From positions 1 to 9,426 of the forward strand of contig DAINSQ010000185.1 in NCBI GenBank assembly GCA_036741235.1: 9,426 bases of DNA. Reading direction: 5' to 3'. The notes under the pieces were generated by a model. The model searched no databases. It was not told the DNA's origin and was given only the letters and a program-made list of their open reading frames with translations. Both the position numbers and the translations under genes were made by a program. Below, in pieces: positions 1 through 8,179 of the stretch; the stretch's first letter is position 1; every line of letters begins with the position of its first letter. The stretch is from JABWBR01 sp036741235 (GTDB lineage: Bacteria > Bacteroidota > Bacteroidia > Chitinophagales > Saprospiraceae).

Positions 1-840
1 TTCCGCGGCTGCGGGGTTGATGCCGGCATTGTTATCATTGCAATCGCCGCTGGTGGCAATCAGTTCGCCGGCCAGGTAGTAGTTGACCGGACGCAGACAT
101 TGGGTCAAACTAGCGCCGTCTGAATAATCATCGCCATCCTGGTCCTTGTACCATACCTGGCCCGGTTTTTCAAGCGCGTCGTTGTCGTCGCAGTCCGTGT
201 TGTCAGTCACGTAACCCGTAGGTACGCTGCAAGATTGCGTCGTATTCGACGGATCGCCGAAGCCGTCCCCGTCCATATCGCGGTAGTAGGTGGTCAGCAA
301 GCCGTCGTCCAGGTTGCCGTCGCAGTTATTGTCGATGCCGTCGCACAGTTCCGCGGCTGCGGGGTTGATGCCGGCATTGTTATCATTGCAATCGCCGCTG
401 GTGGCAATCAGTTCGCCGGCCAGGTAGTAGTTGACCGGACGCAGACATTGGGTCAAACTAGCGCCGTCTGAATAATCATCGCCATCCTGGTCCTTGTACC
501 ATACCTGGCCCGGTTTTTCAAGCGCGTCGTTGTCGTCGCAGTCCGTGTTGTCAGTCACGTAACCCGCAGGTACGCTGCAAGATTGCGTCGTATTCGACGG
601 ATCGCCGAAGCCGTCTCCATCCATATCGCGGTAGTAGGTGGTCAGTAAGCCTTCATCCGTTGAACCGTCGCAGTTATTATCTATGCCGTCGCACACTTCA
701 GTAGCCACCGGGTTGATCGCTGCATTGCCGTCATTGCAATCTGTGTTGTCAATAACATACCCGATTTGCGGGCCACAAGAGAGTGTACTAGCGCCTGGAT
801 TGCCGTACGTATCTCCATCGGCATCGGCGTACAACAGCGT
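1..840 (-). repeat. MopE-like metal-motif repeat array with 348-bp tandem units
   Basis: This is the coding repeat array at the C-terminal side of the left surface protein. Bases 1-348 and 349-696 are tandem copies of a 348-bp (116-residue) unit; by my alignment they differ at 15 positions and are identical over the first 218 bp (1-218 versus 349-566). A diverged half unit follows at 697-840. Each unit encodes two subrepeats. One is DMDGDGFGDPSNTTQSC...VTDNTDCDDNDALEKPG. The other is WYKDQDGDDYSDG...TQCLRPV...GDCNDNNAGINP, ending in CDGIDNNCDG. These match the pattern of the putative metal-binding motif family named after MopE (Pfam PF11617). The Asp/Asn-rich DxDGDG loops suggest calcium binding. 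Most differences between copies are synonymous or cluster after the CDGIDNNCDG motif. The array continues beyond the left edge, so copy number cannot be judged here. Confidence 0.9.
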
Positions 841-3800
841 AGCGGGGGTTGAGGCCGATTGGCGTTCAAAACAGCCCAGGTCGACAGCGGCGCCAAAAGG
901 CCTTGCAGCGCCGTCCAGATCGGTAGCTGGCGCGCCGGCGCCCGTGCCAAGGTCAGCAATCGGAGAACAACCCTGTAAATGAAAATCGCCGTCTGTACCT
1001 GGAGCAGAAGCGGGGTTGAAGGGTGTGGTAAAACCGGGATAGTTATTCAAAAAAGCGTAAGTAATGCCGTCCAGATTACCCGTTCCGGCAGGAGTTTGGC
1101 CCTGTACCAGTGAATAGGAAACGTTAGCACTACTACCAGGTTCGATACTCAGGCTTGAGGCGGCAGTCCCGACCAGGTTTTGCTGTTGGTTGTTCCAGAT
1201 AACAGAGTTGACCATTGTCAGGGTAGATGTATTCTCAACAAGAACAGTACTACCGTAGGAGCCTGTATCCTTATTACCTGAGAAAGTACAATTGGTTACG
1301 TTAGCACTTGCGTCGTGTGACACTAGAATGCCGGATCCATAGCTCACGGAATTTCCCGAGAAAAGGCAATTGGAAACGTAAGCAATGGCATCGTCTTTAA
1401 TGCTAAGGGATCCTATTCCACCGCTATTATTTTTAAATACGCAATTGCTTATTGTTGTAGTACAATACCTGATGCTAATACCGCTGCCATTTTGAGTACA
1501 ATAATTGCCTGAGAAAACGCAATTGGTAATGGAGGAAGTGGTACTGCCAAACCAATTGATTAATCCCCCCCCGCTAATCGAAGCCCGGTTATTGCTAAAT
1601 GTACAGTTGGCCACATTACACGATGAGGAGTATTGATACATTCCACCGCCGTTATAAGAATACACTAAACCTGATTCCACAGTCAAATTCAAGGTACCAT
1701 TGGCGTTTCCGTTGATAACAATAAACCCGTTCAGTTCGGTATTGGCATTGTCAAATATACTCACAACAACATGGTAGCAATTGTCTGTATCATCGCCGGC
1801 AATACCGATATCTCCGCTAAGCGTAGTCGGGTTGTTATTCCAGTCGCGCTGGCTGAGCAGGGTTTCTGAACCGTTAAACCCGCCGTATAACTTGACGCCG
1901 CTTTTGAGATTAAAAGTTTTTGCGCGTTCATTTGCGGGGTTGCTATTGCCGTCGCCGTCTTTAGTGGGCAGGTAAGTACCGGTTGCGACCCATATTTGAT
2001 GACCGGCGCTGGAGGCATCAATAGCGCTTTGCAGACTTTGGAAGGCACAATCCCAGGAGGTCCCTGTACCACCGGGGGGAGCGGCTGCATTCACATACCA
2101 AATCGTACTGGAAGCCGGGCAGCATGCCTGGATGGTCACGCCGGCAGTAGTGGAGAATTCCGGGCAACCATCGCCTGGCGCGATGGTATAGGTGACGGTA
2201 TAAGTACCTGGAGTGCTGCTTGAGGGCGTAATTTGTCCTGAACTGCTATTGATACTCAAGCCGGCAGGAGTTGCGGAATACNNNNNNNNNNNNNNNNNNN
2301 NNNNNNNNNNNNNNNNNNNNNNNNNNNNNNNNNNNNNNNNNNNNNNNNNNNNNNNNNNNNNNNNNNNNNNNNNNNNNNNNNACTGCTATTGATACTCAAG
2401 CCGGCAGGAGTTGCGGAATACATACCTCCGGAAGTACCGGTTCTGTTTACGCTTACTTCCGCTGAACTGGTACAAAAGGGCGATCCCGCGTATGAAATAG
2501 TAGCACTGGGCGCCGTAGTTACGGTTAATGTGGCCGAGTTAGAATTGGTAGTGCCTCCATCGCCGGTAGCAACGCATCTAAATTGGTTACCATTCAAACC
2601 TGCGGCTGAACTAATGGATAGCGTTGTGGTGGTTACGCCCGAGTAAACGCCGCTATTATTCAGATTGAAAAAACCGGACCCGGAGTTACGCTGCCAGCGA
2701 TAAGTGTTCACATTGGAGGCGGCAACGGTAAAAGAAGCCCCTGAAGTGGAGCAAACCGTCTGGGATGAAGGATGTGTGGTAAAGGAAGGCGCAGGCGGCA
2801 ATACCGTATACAAAAACGGCACAATATGGCTGTTGCTGCCGCATCCCGACTGCGTGATTTTGGCATACAGCGTGTAGCTTCCGTTAGCAATAGAAGGCAC
2901 GAAGGTGTTTGGGGCCGTAAACGTGCCGGCTGAAGTAGTGGCAGTAGCATTGGTAAAAATACCATTGATAGTACCGGTAAATGTGCCGGTGTAGGTAAAA
3001 ATGGTAGTGGAAGTAGCGTTGTCATTTAATCTGACAGCACCATTTTGCGCGGAAACGCCACCATATTGTGTATAGTATTTAAGGACGCCATAATTATTGA
3101 ATATACCGCCGTTGCTAATATTTTCTCCTACCTGACATAAGCCATAGTTATTGAAAGTTCCAATTGATGCGATATCCAATCTGCCAGTTAAAATAATTTT
3201 GCCGCAATTATTATTGGTCACCAGACTGTTACCTGGGCTAGTACCGAATCCCCCAAGTTCAATTCCCAAATTAGAAAATGTATTTTGCGAATTTACTCTA
3301 ATGGTACCGTTATTGATGAGGGCGCCGCCGGTTCTGACGCTCAAATAGCCCAGCACTGCGTTGCCGGAGGAGGTTTCTATGGCGATGGTTCCATTGTTGG
3401 TAACGATTGCGTCTGTATCAATAGACAAGTAGGCATATGAGGTTCCGTCGCCCCTTAGCGACAGCGTCCTTCCGCTGTTTATCGTTAGTGAAAGATTGTA
3501 GATATTTACGCTAGCCACTTCAACGTTGCTGGAAATAACCGGGTTTACACTTGAATAGTTACCGTAAATATAAATGTAATCCGATGAAGTAGGCACGCCG
3601 CTGGGGCTCCAGTTGGATGCTGTATTCCAGCTCGAAGTTGTGCCTACCCAAAACTTATTGACAGCCGACGCCAGGTGTGGAAAAGCAAGGCACAGCCAGA
3701 GTAAAAAGACAAGCCGCCCCAGGTTGTTGCCAATAACTGAGACAGATCTGAATTGAAGTTTAGTTTTCAGTCCGGCAAACCCGCCTGTCAAGGCGCCAGA

Positions 3801-3842
3801 CGGCCTGTTGTTGAGTGTGGTGGAATTCGTACGCTCTTTCAT
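1..3842 (-). CDS. Large secreted multidomain surface protein: beta-rich N-terminus, Ig-like domain, beta-helix, MopE-like metal-motif repeats (3' end outside window, split by assembly gap)
   Basis: The frame is open from ATG 3842 to 2382 (487 codons) and, after the N gap, in a different phase from 2281 to base 1 with no stop. If the duplicated 40 bp flanking the gap are merged, the two parts join in frame into at least 1234 residues. Residues 1-60 look like a signal peptide with an unusually long basic N-region, a hydrophobic core (LVFLLWLCLAF) and a likely cut after ASA. Then come a Bacteroidota W-x4-SWN-x2-SNW beta-rich module (about 63-270), an Ig-like domain (351-442, WQRNSG...FRCVATGDGG), a beta-sandwich-like module (443-524), a right-handed beta-helix with repeated N-C-x-F-x-N/G-N turns ending like choice-of-anchor Q (about 534-946), and MopE-like repeats (955 onward; DGIDNNCDG, DMDGDGFGD, DCDDND). 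I infer surface display, probably by T9SS since the neighbour carries a T9SS tail, with metal-stabilised repeats and an adhesive or structural role. ATG 3842 was chosen over TTG 3866 because an A-rich stretch precedes it. The exact function is unknown. Confidence 0.85.
865..2106 (-). other. Right-handed beta-helix region with choice-of-anchor Q-like end, inside the left surface protein
   Basis: The segment begins with IWYVNAAAPPGGTGTSW and then LQSAIDA...GHQIWVATGTYLPTKDG, the characteristic entry of Chlamydia Pmp-like / parallel beta-helix proteins of Bacteroidota. It continues with LYGGFNGSE and a series of short coils containing N-C-x-F-S-G/N-N (for example NCTFSNN, NCVFSGN, NCVFKNN, NCLFSGN, NCTFSGN). 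It ends in the DFHLQGCSPIADLG...DLDGAARPFGAAVDLGCFE signature seen at the end of choice-of-anchor Q domains. In known proteins such helices are extracellular and serve adhesion or polysaccharide binding. No catalytic residues of a pectate-lyase type could be identified by eye. Confidence 0.8.
2242..2421. repeat. Identical 40-bp flanks (2242-2281 and 2382-2421) around the N gap
   Basis: Both flanks start with actgctattgatactcaag and end with gttgcggaatac, with no difference over 40 bp. On the coding strand they encode YSATPAGLSINSS. An overlap of this kind between adjacent contigs is expected when an assembler stops at a repeated or ambiguous k-mer and the scaffolder places the contigs side by side without merging. 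It is most likely one sequence written twice rather than a biological duplication. Confidence 0.85.
2282..2381. other. Assembly gap (100 N) inside the left surface-protein gene
   Basis: Exactly 100 N, a conventional placeholder length, lie within an otherwise open reading frame. The 40 bp on the left (2242-2281) and on the right (2382-2421) are identical. The reading phase differs on the two sides, and removing one 40-bp copy plus the 100 N (140 bp) restores a single frame and one intact module (ATISYAGSPFCTS... through ...TVTYTI). The apparent stop of the upstream part at 2258-2256 is therefore an artefact of the gap. The true distance could be zero, or could hide extra tandem copies of this module. 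Confidence 0.95.
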
Positions 3843-3854
3843 GTTTTTTTCATT

Positions 3855-3882
3855 AAACCCGCACAAAGGGTGCAGGCGGTTT
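3855..3882 (-). promoter_or_regulatory. Imperfect hairpin just upstream of the left gene's start codon
   Basis: AAACC (3855-3859) can pair with GGTTT (3878-3882), and inside it GCAC (3861-3864) pairs with GTGC (3870-3873) around a five-base loop. The bases between the two helices are only partly complementary. In the transcript the hairpin ends 12 nt before ATG 3842. It could affect ribosome access in a message that has only an A-rich stretch and no Shine-Dalgarno sequence. It may equally be a chance structure. Confidence 0.25.
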
Positions 3883-4014
3883 GAAAATGAATAAAGGTTA
3901 AACCAGGGTTCCGATGTCAGTCAGCGGAAAGGGACGGCAGAAGATGTGCACTCAACTGCCGACCGAATACGAGAAGTACGAAATTTCCCGCCTGCCAACA
4001 CACTGGTATTGGCG

Positions 4015-4043
4015 CAAAAGTATAGGCGAAAGGATAGCTACAG
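4015..4043 (-). promoter_or_regulatory. Predicted Bacteroidota promoter of the left surface-protein gene
   Basis: On the minus strand TACTTTTG (4022-4015) matches the Bacteroidota -7 consensus TAnnTTTG completely. Eighteen bases upstream, CTG (4043-4041) occupies the -33 position in place of the expected TTG/TTTG. A start site near 4009 would give a 5' leader of about 166 nt before ATG 3842. The weak -33 element, and the direct repeats that end exactly beside it, fit a promoter that needs an activator. The call rests on consensus matching only. Confidence 0.5.
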
Positions 4044-4130
4044 GGTTCGCAGACGTTGCGCTATGGTTTGTCTGCGTTGTATTTCAGCCCCGGGTTTGAT
4101 GTCGTTACAGGAAGGTTTGATAGCGTTACA
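4044..4130 (-). promoter_or_regulatory. Four AraC-type 17-bp direct repeats (candidate HTCS operator) upstream of the left gene
   Basis: Plus-strand units at 4044-4060, 4065-4081, 4093-4109 and 4114-4130 all share GGTT[TC]G-N4-CGTT. The last two agree at 15 of 17 positions. Within each pair the period is 21 bp (17-bp unit plus 4-bp spacer); the pairs are offset by 28 bp. In E. coli the AraC half-sites araI1 and araI2 have the same size and period. The unit nearest the gene abuts the predicted -33 element (4043-4041), the position expected for a class II activator. The farthest unit overlaps the HTCS stop codon (4128-4126). The adjacent HTCS ends in an AraC-type DNA-binding domain, so it is the obvious candidate binder; that link is inference. 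Confidence 0.7.
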
Positions 4131-7100
4131 CGACTTTACTTGGCGGGATACCGAATTTATCTTTGAAAACTGTAGAGAAGTATTTTTCATTGCTGAAACC
4201 GACCTTCGAAGCGATTTCGTTTACAGCGCCTTCTTTGTTTTTTAACATCGCATAGGCGCGCTCCAGTCTATAATCGCGGATAAAATCGGTGGCGCTTTGC
4301 CCGGTAAGGGCTTTTAACTTGCGATGCAGTTGAACGCGGGAGATCTGCATTTTTGTTGCAAATTCTTCTACGCCCAAAGTTTCGTCAGACAAGTGCCGGG
4401 AAATGACCAGGGAAAATTTGCGGATAAAGGCCATATCGGGGTCGGACAAAGCCGCCTCACCTGCGACGCCGGGCGACTGACCTCCACTCCAAAGCTCGCG
4501 CAATTTGCGGCGCGTTTCTATCAGGTTGTCTATACGCGCAATCAGCTCTGCCGTATGAAAAGGCTTTGACAGGTAGTCGTCGGCGCCAAAACGAAGCCCT
4601 TTGAGCTTGGCGTCCATGGCAGCTTTTGCCGTCAGCAATATGATAGGAATATGCGCGGTAAGCTCATGGCGTTTGAGTTCATCGCAGAGCGCATAGCCGT
4701 CTTTGCGGGGCATCATCAGATCGGAGATGATCAGATCCGGTATCAGCGAAATGGCTTTTTTTACGCCCTCCTCTCCGTCAGAAGCCTCAACAACCGTCCA
4801 GTGATCTTCTATAGCGCTGCGGATGAAATGCCTCAAATCGGTATTGTCTTCGACAATCAACACCACCCCGGATGTATTTTCGTCAGGATGTTTATTTTGT
4901 AAAAAAATACCGGCTTCTTCCGGGTCGTCGCTGCTTGCTGTTGCAGGAGGAGTAGTCTCAGCATTCATGGGTAAAGTAAAAACAAACACAGCACCGTTGC
5001 CGGGTGTGCTGCTCACTTTAATATCGCCGTTCATCAAGCGGGCGAATTCTCTGCTTAGCGCCAAACCGATACCTGTGCCTTCTTCCTGCCTGGTATGAGA
5101 ACCATCTACCTGATAAAAGCGATCAAATATTCTTTCTTGTTCTTCGGCAGGGATTCCCGGTCCCGTATCTTTTACAACCACCTCAACAAATCCGGGATGC
5201 CTACTTTCCAAAGCGAGCGAAACCCTTCCGCCGGAGGGCGTAAACTTTAGTGCGTTTGAAATTAAATTGCTGACCACGACGCCTGTTTTATCGGCGTCAA
5301 ATTCAAATTCGGGGATATTCGTGCTGCGGTCCGACAGGGTTAGCGTTATGTTTTTCTTTTCAGCCAAAGGCAAAAAAGTTTCGAATATTTCGCGAATAAA
5401 AACAGCCAGGTTGCCGCGTTTCAGATTGAGGCCCATATTGCCGCTTTCCAATTTGGCCATATCGAGCAACTGATTGACCAGGGCCAATAACTTGCGACTG
5501 TTTTTCTCGGCAAGTTTTACTTTTTCTATGTGCCGGGGGTCTTTGAGCTCGGGTAATACTTGCCGCAAAGGCTCCAGCATCAAGGTTAGCGGCGTGCGAA
5601 ATTCGTGTGTGATGTTGTTGAAAAAATTGGTTTTTAGTTGTTCGAGCGCTCTTACCCGCTGGTTTTCGCGGTGTTCAAACGCCAATTGCTCGCGCATCTT
5701 TATTCGCCTGATTTGGAAAAGATAGGCTCGCCGGATACCCCAGGCCAGCAACAGTAAGTAGCACAGATAGGCTATCTTTGAACGCCACCAGGGCGGAAGG
5801 ATGATGACATCAATGGGCGTTGCATCCTGCCAGGCGCCATCGCCATTGCTGCCCTGCAACAACAACTTGTAACTTCCCGGCTCGAGGTGGTTAAAATGGG
5901 CGAATCGCTGATTGCGCAGCTGCACCCAATCGGGCTCGAGCCCTGCCAGGCGGTACCGGTAGCGATTTTTTGACGGATCGGTAAAATCGAGCGCGGCAAA
6001 CTCAAAAGAAAGGTTATTCTGACTATAGGGCAAGCGAAGCGTGCGCAGCGTTTCAATGGGTTCATGGAGGGTAGCAGGCTGGTGATTGATTTCGAGGCCC
6101 ACCACCACCACAGGCGGCGGGGTGGTATTCACGAGGATATCGTTGGGGAAAAACCTGTTTAGCCCATTGACGCCGCCAAAGAGCAATTCTCCATTATCGT
6201 TTTTACAATAAGCATTGGTATTAAATTCATTGCCCTGCAAACCTATCGAAGCTGTATACGTCGAAACCCTCCATCTTCCATCCTGTTGTTTCAGCAACCT
6301 TGCCAGCCCTCTGTTGGAGCTACACCAAAACTCAGCTTGTTGTCCGCCGGGCAAGATACCATAAATGACATTATTGATCAGCCCGTTAGCTGTTGTGATG
6401 TGCCTGCACCGGCCGTTTTGCGTACTCATCAAATTGATGCCGCCACCTTTGGTCCCAATCCACAAGGTACCCGCAGGGTCGGATGGATCGGGCAAGATAC
6501 ACGCAATTGAATTGTTGTTTAAACCTTGCCTGTTGTTAGGATCGGCCTGATAAAGCGTAAATTGAAAAGCCCCCGAATTGGGAATACATTTAACAAGCCC
6601 CATCTGAGTACCTATCCACAACACGCCCTTTCCATCCTGGGCAATAGCGGCGGCCCTCACCGCATTTACTCTCTCGCCAAATAAATGACCGAAATCAGCA
6701 TAGCTAACCTGTCCTGTCCGGGTATCAAATCGAGCCAATTTGCAGCGGTTGCCGGCAATCCAGAGTTGGCCTCCATCAGCCGATCGAAGCACCGGGTCGC
6801 TGAGGCTCAGCGGTAGCGGGAAGATAAACTCCTGTTCAAAAGCGTCAAACCGGCCGGCCTTGTACTTTCGTATTCTGGCCAAGTGTTCTTCGTCTTCTTT
6901 TGTACACAACAACCAAATGTCGCCATTGGGCTCCAGCACCAGATTAATAAGGCGGTTTGGGGCATCTTTGAATGCTATTTCGTTGCTCAGCACTCCTGTT
7001 TGAGGGTTGAAGGGCCTGATTTCATAATGATGGCGAGCAAAGTACCGACCTTGGCCGGCCCATATTCCGTTGATCGTGTAACCGGCTGCAGCCAGGCGGA

Positions 7101-8127
7101 AAATGCTCTGCAGGGGGGTAATCTTGCGCAGCCCATAACCGTTGGTCCCCAACCATAAATTGCCTGTTTTATCAACAATACAACGGGAGGCAAAATAATC
7201 GAGTTGAAAATCGGGCTGGTTGAAATTGATGGTTTCGTTGCGATGTAATTCCCAGATTTTTTCATTTATAAAAAACCAAACCCGGTCTTTTGTACAGGGC
7301 GCCAATACCTTGCGTTTAAGATTCAAGGACGCCGGTATAGGAAAAACTTCCGCTTTCCCGCCTGCAATACGCCATAATTCTGTGTTGTTGGCCAGCCATA
7401 TTACATCGCCGGAAATGGCAAATCGATGAAATTCCGAAGGCAGCAAGTCTTCATAAAGTTTTTTCACCCTTTTGTTTTTTGGCGATACTGCATGCAGGTT
7501 CATTGTTGAAGCCACCAACACATCGCCATCCGGCAATAGGGCCAGGTCGTGAACCGCTTGATTTTTTTGAAAATCAAGCGGAATATTTTCCAGGGGGCTC
7601 AACTCCAGAAGGCTTGGATCTTCGGGGAAACGCGCTATCCACTCCGCCGGCGGTGTAATGCGAAAAAGTTGCCCATTCATGGTAGCCAGCCAAATAGCCC
7701 CATCGGCCGTCTCTACAAATCTTACTACATCGCTTACCCCATTATCCAATAGCTTGTCAGGGGCGATAGTAAAATGATGAAACCTGCCGGTTTTGCTGTG
7801 ATATACATCAACTCCCTTGCTTTTAAGCCCTATCCACAACCAGCCTCGAGAGTCTTCAAACAAGCTGGTCACTTCGTTTTCAGCAAGCGAATAAGAATCA
7901 AACGGGTTGTTGGAAAAAACCTTGAAGTTGTAGCCGTCGTATCTGTTAAGCCCGTCTTTGGTAGCTACCCAGAGAAAACCGTCACGCGTTTGCATCAAAT
8001 CATAAATCATACCTTGGGAAAGCCCATGATCTATGGTTATTTTTTCGGCAATAATGCCCTGTGCTTTCAGTATGCAACTACTGAAAAGTAACAGGATTAC
8101 TAAACCGGCATGATTGCGTAAACTCAT
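4126..8127 (-). CDS. Hybrid two-component system (HTCS) sensor kinase/response regulator with AraC-type DNA-binding domain
   Basis: This is a complete 1333-residue one-chain signalling protein. Residues 1-24 form a signal sequence (hydrophobic VILLLF, then KAQG; SSC is also a weak lipobox). About 14 blade-like units with LWIG/LWVAT motifs (25-670) make two seven-bladed Reg_prop propellers, followed by a Y_Y_Y domain (about 697-780) ending in PPWW and a membrane span (785-804). The cytoplasmic part has HisKA with NITHEFRTPL (phospho-acceptor His841), an ATPase domain with N958, DTGPG (987-991) and GTGIG (1017-1021), a receiver (acidic pair Glu1093/Asp1094, phospho-acceptor Asp1136, Thr1166, Lys1188), and an AraC-type double helix-turn-helix (about 1240-1333). 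All key residues are present. Known HTCSs sense oligosaccharides in the periplasm and activate neighbouring genes. TTG 8217 would extend the frame, but a promoter lies inside that extension, so ATG 8127 is preferred. No terminator follows; the next gene starts 283 bp downstream. Confidence 0.95.
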   Translation of the reverse strand: MSLRNHAGLVILLLFSSCILKAQGIIAEKITIDHGLSQGMIYDLMQTRDGFLWVATKDGLNRYDGYNFKVFSNNPFDSYSLAENEVTSLFEDSRGWLWIGLKSKGVDVYHSKTGRFHHFTIAPDKLLDNGVSDVVRFVETADGAIWLATMNGQLFRITPPAEWIARFPEDPSLLELSPLENIPLDFQKNQAVHDLALLPDGDVLVASTMNLHAVSPKNKRVKKLYEDLLPSEFHRFAISGDVIWLANNTELWRIAGGKAEVFPIPASLNLKRKVLAPCTKDRVWFFINEKIWELHRNETINFNQPDFQLDYFASRCIVDKTGNLWLGTNGYGLRKITPLQSIFRLAAAGYTINGIWAGQGRYFARHHYEIRPFNPQTGVLSNEIAFKDAPNRLINLVLEPNGDIWLLCTKEDEEHLARIRKYKAGRFDAFEQEFIFPLPLSLSDPVLRSADGGQLWIAGNRCKLARFDTRTGQVSYADFGHLFGERVNAVRAAAIAQDGKGVLWIGTQMGLVKCIPNSGAFQFTLYQADPNNRQGLNNNSIACILPDPSDPAGTLWIGTKGGGINLMSTQNGRCRHITTANGLINNVIYGILPGGQQAEFWCSSNRGLARLLKQQDGRWRVSTYTASIGLQGNEFNTNAYCKNDNGELLFGGVNGLNRFFPNDILVNTTPPPVVVVGLEINHQPATLHEPIETLRTLRLPYSQNNLSFEFAALDFTDPSKNRYRYRLAGLEPDWVQLRNQRFAHFNHLEPGSYKLLLQGSNGDGAWQDATPIDVIILPPWWRSKIAYLCYLLLLAWGIRRAYLFQIRRIKMREQLAFEHRENQRVRALEQLKTNFFNNITHEFRTPLTLMLEPLRQVLPELKDPRHIEKVKLAEKNSRKLLALVNQLLDMAKLESGNMGLNLKRGNLAVFIREIFETFLPLAEKKNITLTLSDRSTNIPEFEFDADKTGVVVSNLISNALKFTPSGGRVSLALESRHPGFVEVVVKDTGPGIPAEEQERIFDRFYQVDGSHTRQEEGTGIGLALSREFARLMNGDIKVSSTPGNGAVFVFTLPMNAETTPPATASSDDPEEAGIFLQNKHPDENTSGVVLIVEDNTDLRHFIRSAIEDHWTVVEASDGEEGVKKAISLIPDLIISDLMMPRKDGYALCDELKRHELTAHIPIILLTAKAAMDAKLKGLRFGADDYLSKPFHTAELIARIDNLIETRRKLRELWSGGQSPGVAGEAALSDPDMAFIRKFSLVISRHLSDETLGVEEFATKMQISRVQLHRKLKALTGQSATDFIRDYRLERAYAMLKNKEGAVNEIASKVGFSNEKYFSTVFKDKFGIPPSKVV

Positions 8128-8147
8128 TTCAATAGATAGTCTGGCAG

Positions 8148-8179
8148 CAAAGATAATAGGAAGCGCATAAACCTTCAAA
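8148..8179 (-). promoter_or_regulatory. Bacteroidota promoter of the HTCS gene
   Basis: On the minus strand TATCTTTG (8155-8148) is a full match to the -7 consensus TAnnTTTG. TTTG (8179-8176) lies 20 bp upstream as the -33 element. The predicted start near 8141 leaves a leader of only about 14 nt before ATG 8127, with no Shine-Dalgarno sequence, which is common in this phylum. It lies just downstream of the terminator of the preceding gene, so the HTCS appears to be transcribed as its own unit. Confidence 0.75.

Noticed and set aside
1..696. CRISPR-like array
   Set aside because: The repeats are 348 bp long, fully coding and without spacers; they are protein-domain repeats.
2256..2281. Genuine stop codon or pseudogene break in the left gene beside the gap
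   Set aside because: The stop appears only because the 100 N and the duplicated 40 bp shift the phase; the correct frame is open on both sides.
4048..4076. Inverted repeat CGCAGAC / GTCTGCG with a 15-base loop as a terminator for the HTCS gene
   Set aside because: There is no T run after it on the minus strand and the loop is large. Its arms fall inside two of the four direct repeats, which explain the region better.
3914..4245. Two overlapping plus-strand open frames (3914-4099 and 3946-4245) opposite the intergenic region and the HTCS 3' end
   Set aside because: The products show no recognisable domain or signal. One runs antisense to the conserved AraC-type domain of the HTCS, and the region is better explained by the repeats and promoter on the other strand.
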